A stretch of 8,194 bases of DNA from an uncultured Eubacteriales bacterium (GTDB lineage Bacteria > Bacillota > Clostridia > Oscillospirales > Oscillospiraceae), in the NCBI GenBank assembly GCA_902475515.1, contig CABSAB010000047.1, positions 1 through 8,194 on the forward strand. Direction: 5' to 3'. The translations under genes and the position numbers were made by a program. Below the pieces are notes generated by a model, which saw only the letters and a program-made list of their open reading frames with translations, was not told the DNA's origin and ran no database searches. Each line of letters begins with the position of its first letter. Within the stretch, counting starts at the first letter, position 1. Shown piece by piece: positions 5,944 through 8,194 of the stretch.

Positions 5944-5970
5944 ATTATAACGGAAAAAGCCGTCACGAAA
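5944..5970 (-). promoter_or_regulatory. Probable promoter of the AraC-type regulator gene
   Basis: On the minus strand a consensus -10 box TATAAT (plus-strand 5944-5949) lies about 27 bases upstream of the ATG at 5917. The best -35 match, TTTCGT (5965-5970), is poor and only 15 bp away, so the promoter may depend on an activator. The -10 box is the reliable part. Confidence 0.55.
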
Positions 5971-5998
5971 CTTCCAAATTTAAAAGGATTTTTTGTGG

Positions 5999-6040
5999 AA
6001 AAAGACCAGGCCCCGGCAGACTTGGCTTCTGCCGGGGCCT
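5999..6040 (-). terminator. Intrinsic terminator of the solute-binding lipoprotein gene
   Basis: AGGCCCCGGCAGA (6008-6020) and TCTGCCGGGGCCT (6028-6040) form a perfect 13-bp stem with a 7-nt loop. On the minus strand a run of five U follows four bases after the stem (plus-strand A run 5999-6003). It lies 12 bases beyond the lipoprotein stop codon and upstream of the AraC promoter, so it separates the two transcripts. Confidence 0.85.
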
Positions 6041-6052
6041 TTGCATCTCGGC

Positions 6053-7771
6053 CTATTCGCCGATATAAGCGTCGTAGGCGGCCTGCTCGATCTCAATGCA
6101 CTGGGCAATGCCCATGCTCTCCAGGGTCTCGATGTATCCGTCCCATTCGGTCTCGATATCCATATCGCCCATAATGAACTTGGGGATGCAGGTATCTGCG
6201 TAGGTCATGATGTCCGCGCCCAAAGAGGACAGGGTCTCGTTGGAGGCGGCGTCCACGGTGACGCCGTTGGGCAGGATATACGCGCCGTCGTTGGATTCCG
6301 TCCAGATTTTCGCGGCATCCAGCTGAAGCTGGGAGGAGTAGTCTGTCAGGCGGCTGCGGAGGTAGATGCCCGTGAAGCTGCCGTAGGGGCAGTACATCCG
6401 CAGGAAGGAGGATACATCCACGCCGTATTCATTGTTTAGCACAAAGTCCTCCAGCACTACCTTATCGCCCTCCAAATGATAGGCGTCGCCCTCCGGGCCG
6501 TAGTTGTACATCCGGATGCCCTCGTCGGTGTACCAGTAATTCAGCCATTCCACCGCCAGGGGCACATTGTCACAGTTGGATGTGATGGTGATATCGGAAT
6601 CGTTGATGACATATTCCACGGCGGTGCAGTGGTTGGTGTCGCCGTCCAGGGTCACCTCCGGGATGGGGGCGGAGATGAAATTTGGATCGGGGGAGCTGGC
6701 GGCATAGTCGTCCAGGCCCTCGAGCTGGGTGGCCCAGATGGCAACCTCGCCGTTGTAGATCATCTGGGACAGGGTGTTGTCGTGGGGATCAAAGGCGGTG
6801 GTGGCAAAGTCCTGATACAAAAGGCCTTCTTCATACCACTTGTGCATCTCCGTCAGGTAGTCCTTATAGGCCGGCTGATTCAGCGGCGTGCGGATCTCGT
6901 CGTCCACCACATAGAACGACAGGCTGCCGTTGCCCACGGCATAGGATTTCACCCCAAAGGCGCCCATCATATCGCTGCAGGTGGAGGTCATATAGCTGGG
7001 GACCTCCGCGCCGAACTGGTTCTTGGCGGCGGTGAGGTAGGTATAAACATCCCCAAAATCGCGGATCTCCAATCCCAGCTCCTCCAGCCAGTCGCCCCGG
7101 ACGATGCTGCCGTTTTTCATACCCGGCTCGTCATAGGCGGCGATGAACTCAAAGACCTGGCCCTCATGGGTATAGGCGCTTTCCCGCAGACGGTCGTCGC
7201 TGTTGATGAGCGTGTAATAATCCGGTGCGTGCTCCTTGAGATAGGGCTCCACGTCCACGATCACGCCGTCTTCATAGGCGGCCTGGGAGGAGCCCACATA
7301 GCGGGTGCCGACGTTGATGAGCATATCCGTGTAATCTCCCGCGGCAATATAGACGTTGAACTGCGTCAGATAGGATTCAAAGGAGACGGACAAAAAATCG
7401 ATATGAACGCCGGTCAGCTCCTCCAGCTCCTTGTAGCAGTCAAAGTCGTCCCACGCCATGGATACGCTGGACAGCGGACCCATGAAGTTACAGGCCAGGC
7501 AGTACATGGACAGGGTCTCCGGCTCCTCGCACAGGGGGTAGGTGATGGCGGGCAGGATCTCCTCCGGCGGCACATCGGAGGCTTCCAGCGTGCTGCCGGG
7601 CTCATCCGCAGAAACGGGCTCCGGGGCGGGCGCCGGCACTTCCGGTTCCGCGGAAGCCTGGACAGGCTGGGATTCGGGCGCCGCAGAGCTTGCCGGCGTG
7701 CCGCAGCCGGAACACAGAGCCAGCAGCAGGCTCAGCACCAGAAGCAGCGGCAGAAAACAACTCTTTTTCAT
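6053..7771 (-). CDS. Extracellular solute-binding lipoprotein, LplA/YtcQ-like (ABC transporter)
   Basis: This 572-residue lipoprotein predictably captures a sugar or oligosaccharide outside the cell for an ABC importer. Residues 1-22 are a lipoprotein signal peptide (MKKSCFLPLLLVLSLLLALC) with the modified cysteine probably C23 in CSGC. A flexible linker rich in Ala, Pro, Glu and Ser (about 24-75) tethers the domain to the membrane. The rest is the two-lobed binding fold of the large LplA/YtcQ-like group. Its signs include GVHIDFLSV, YIAAGDYTDMLI near 150-165, and the C-terminal block EWLNYWYTDEGIRMYNYG followed by EGDAYHLEGD. AAGGAGGT lies 6 bases before the ATG. An AraC regulator follows on the same strand. 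No permease genes are adjacent in the window: the upstream neighbour is a divergent flavodoxin gene, so the partner permease must be elsewhere. The ligand cannot be told from sequence. Confidence 0.9.
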   Translation of the reverse strand: MKKSCFLPLLLVLSLLLALCSGCGTPASSAAPESQPVQASAEPEVPAPAPEPVSADEPGSTLEASDVPPEEILPAITYPLCEEPETLSMYCLACNFMGPLSSVSMAWDDFDCYKELEELTGVHIDFLSVSFESYLTQFNVYIAAGDYTDMLINVGTRYVGSSQAAYEDGVIVDVEPYLKEHAPDYYTLINSDDRLRESAYTHEGQVFEFIAAYDEPGMKNGSIVRGDWLEELGLEIRDFGDVYTYLTAAKNQFGAEVPSYMTSTCSDMMGAFGVKSYAVGNGSLSFYVVDDEIRTPLNQPAYKDYLTEMHKWYEEGLLYQDFATTAFDPHDNTLSQMIYNGEVAIWATQLEGLDDYAASSPDPNFISAPIPEVTLDGDTNHCTAVEYVINDSDITITSNCDNVPLAVEWLNYWYTDEGIRMYNYGPEGDAYHLEGDKVVLEDFVLNNEYGVDVSSFLRMYCPYGSFTGIYLRSRLTDYSSQLQLDAAKIWTESNDGAYILPNGVTVDAASNETLSSLGADIMTYADTCIPKFIMGDMDIETEWDGYIETLESMGIAQCIEIEQAAYDAYIGE

Positions 7772-7807
7772 GAGAAAACCTCCTTAAGCATTTGATTTGG
7801 TCACCTC

Positions 7808-7871
7808 CATCTTATGCACAGAACCGACACATGAAAAGGGCTGATATATGAACCGCGTGCCAAAATCTGAA
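7808..7871 (-). promoter_or_regulatory. Candidate promoters of the lipoprotein gene (two alternatives)
   Basis: Two minus-strand candidates exist. The proximal one has TTTTCA, a 17-bp spacer and TAAGAT (-10 at plus-strand 7808-7813), giving a leader of about 30 nt. The distal one has TTCAGA (7866-7871), a 17-bp spacer and TATATC (7843-7848), with its -35 box inside the arm of the large inverted repeat. Neither is a strong match and sequence alone does not decide between them. Confidence 0.4.
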
Positions 7872-7917
7872 CCGGATCGGCCGAAATTCGGTGGTTCAGA
7901 TTCTGGCACGCAGTTCA
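7849..7917. repeat. Large inverted repeat (25-bp arms) between divergent genes
   Basis: The arms at 7849-7873 and 7893-7917 are reverse complements at 23 of 25 positions around a 19-nt centre. Both mismatches (7854 against 7912, and 7863 against 7903) are A-C on the plus strand but G-U wobbles on minus-strand RNA, so a minus-strand transcript would pair along all 25 positions. No T tract follows on either side and no gene ends here, so it is not an ordinary terminator. It could be an operator shared by the lipoprotein and flavodoxin promoters, or a structured RNA. The arm begins and ends with TGAACC. Confidence 0.75.
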
Positions 7918-7928
7918 ATTCTTCGCCC

Positions 7929-7957
7929 TTGTGCCCAGCGGCGGGATTCCATACAAT
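7929..7957 (+). promoter_or_regulatory. Promoter of the flavodoxin-family gene
   Basis: The -35 box TTGTGC (7929-7934), a 17-bp spacer and the -10 box TACAAT (7952-7957) predict a start near 7964 and a leader of about 44 nt. It lies 11 bp downstream of the large inverted repeat. Confidence 0.6.
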
Positions 7958-8007
7958 GGAACCGTCAAGAAAGCGAACAATTCTGCTGACGGGAAAGGAT
8001 GAACGGT

Positions 8008-8194
8008 ATGAGCAGTAAATACAAGGCGCTGATCGTCTATTCCTCCATTACGGGGAATACGGAGAAAATCGCCGAGGCCTTTGCGGAGACCTTTCGGGAA
8101 TACAACATTGCCCCCACGCTGATGAAGCTGGAGGGAAATTACCTGGGAGAGCAGATGGACCCGCCGGATATTGGAGCCTATGATTTCTTATGTC
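8008..8194 (+). CDS. Flavodoxin-family protein, 3' truncated by the window edge
   Basis: Only the first 62 codons are visible. They begin MSSKYKALIVYSSITGNTEK and continue IAEAFAETFREYNI. The IVYSSITGNTEKIA segment is the first beta strand and FMN phosphate-binding loop (SxTGNT) of flavodoxins, small electron carriers that bind FMN. The PPDIGAYDFL near the cut matches the next strand, where flavodoxin-like proteins have DYD or YDF before the second FMN loop. The start at 8008 has AAAGGA (7994-7999) 8 bases upstream. An in-frame ATG at 7999 is possible but leaves almost no spacing to that site. The gene is divergent from the lipoprotein gene. Whether it is a simple flavodoxin or a longer flavodoxin-domain protein cannot be seen. 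Confidence 0.88.
   Translation, partial: MSSKYKALIVYSSITGNTEKIAEAFAETFREYNIAPTLMKLEGNYLGEQMDPPDIGAYDFLC

Noticed and set aside
5917..5965. Inverted repeat TGACGGC / GCCGTCA around the AraC promoter
   Set aside because: The arms are only 7 bp, 35 bases apart, and one arm lies upstream of the predicted transcript start, so it cannot form in the mRNA. A chance match is plausible.
6476..7795. A 439-codon open frame on the plus strand opposite the lipoprotein gene
   Set aside because: It is antisense to a clearly real lipoprotein gene with signal peptide and strong ribosome binding site. Its translation is low in complexity (rich in G, V, H, I and Q), as expected from the reverse of a G+C-rich coding frame, and it has no recognisable domain.

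Overview
The window looks like chromosomal DNA from a G+C-rich member of the Clostridia (Bacillota), most like gut Oscillospiraceae-type genomes. This is an inference from strong AGGAGG-type ribosome binding sites, TATAAT-like promoters, an LplA/YtcQ-type solute-binding lipoprotein next to an AraC-type regulator, and a macrodomain plus class M sirtuin pair. No taxonomic marker gene is present, so the assignment is tentative.

Layout. (1) 1-881, plus strand: the C-terminal part of a PhoR/WalK-like sensor histidine kinase, cut by the left edge. It ends in a long hairpin terminator. (2) 1002-1907, minus strand: a LysR-type regulator, divergent from (3) 2080-2709, plus strand: a Rossmann-fold NAD(P)H-binding oxidoreductase. 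The shared intergenic region holds a perfect 13-bp inverted repeat and two well-formed, back-to-back promoters. (4) 2794-3618 and 3648-4538, plus strand: a two-gene operon of a zinc-type macrodomain ADP-ribosyl hydrolase and a class M sirtuin (ADP-ribosyltransferase type). It ends in a second hairpin of the same family as the first. (5) 4655-5917, minus strand: an AraC-type regulator with an N-terminal leucine zipper. (6) 6053-7771, minus strand: a large extracellular solute-binding lipoprotein. (7) 8008-8194, plus strand: the start of a flavodoxin-family protein, cut by the right edge.

How the genes may work together. The LysR regulator probably controls itself and the divergent oxidoreductase through the 1949-1981 dyad. 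The macrodomain and sirtuin form a write/erase pair for protein ADP-ribosylation. The lipoyl-carrier (GcvH-L) and lipoate-ligase genes that accompany this pair in staphylococci and streptococci are absent from this window. The AraC regulator is the natural candidate to control the lipoprotein gene, which has no permease gene beside it here.

The least explained signal is a pair of related long hairpins at 899-975 and 4558-4624, each between convergent genes. They share a nearly identical 21-nt interior core, and their stems differ by paired (compensatory) changes. A second unexplained structure is a 25-bp-arm inverted repeat at 7849-7917 between the divergent lipoprotein and flavodoxin genes. 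No RNA gene, CRISPR array, insertion sequence or attachment site was recognised.
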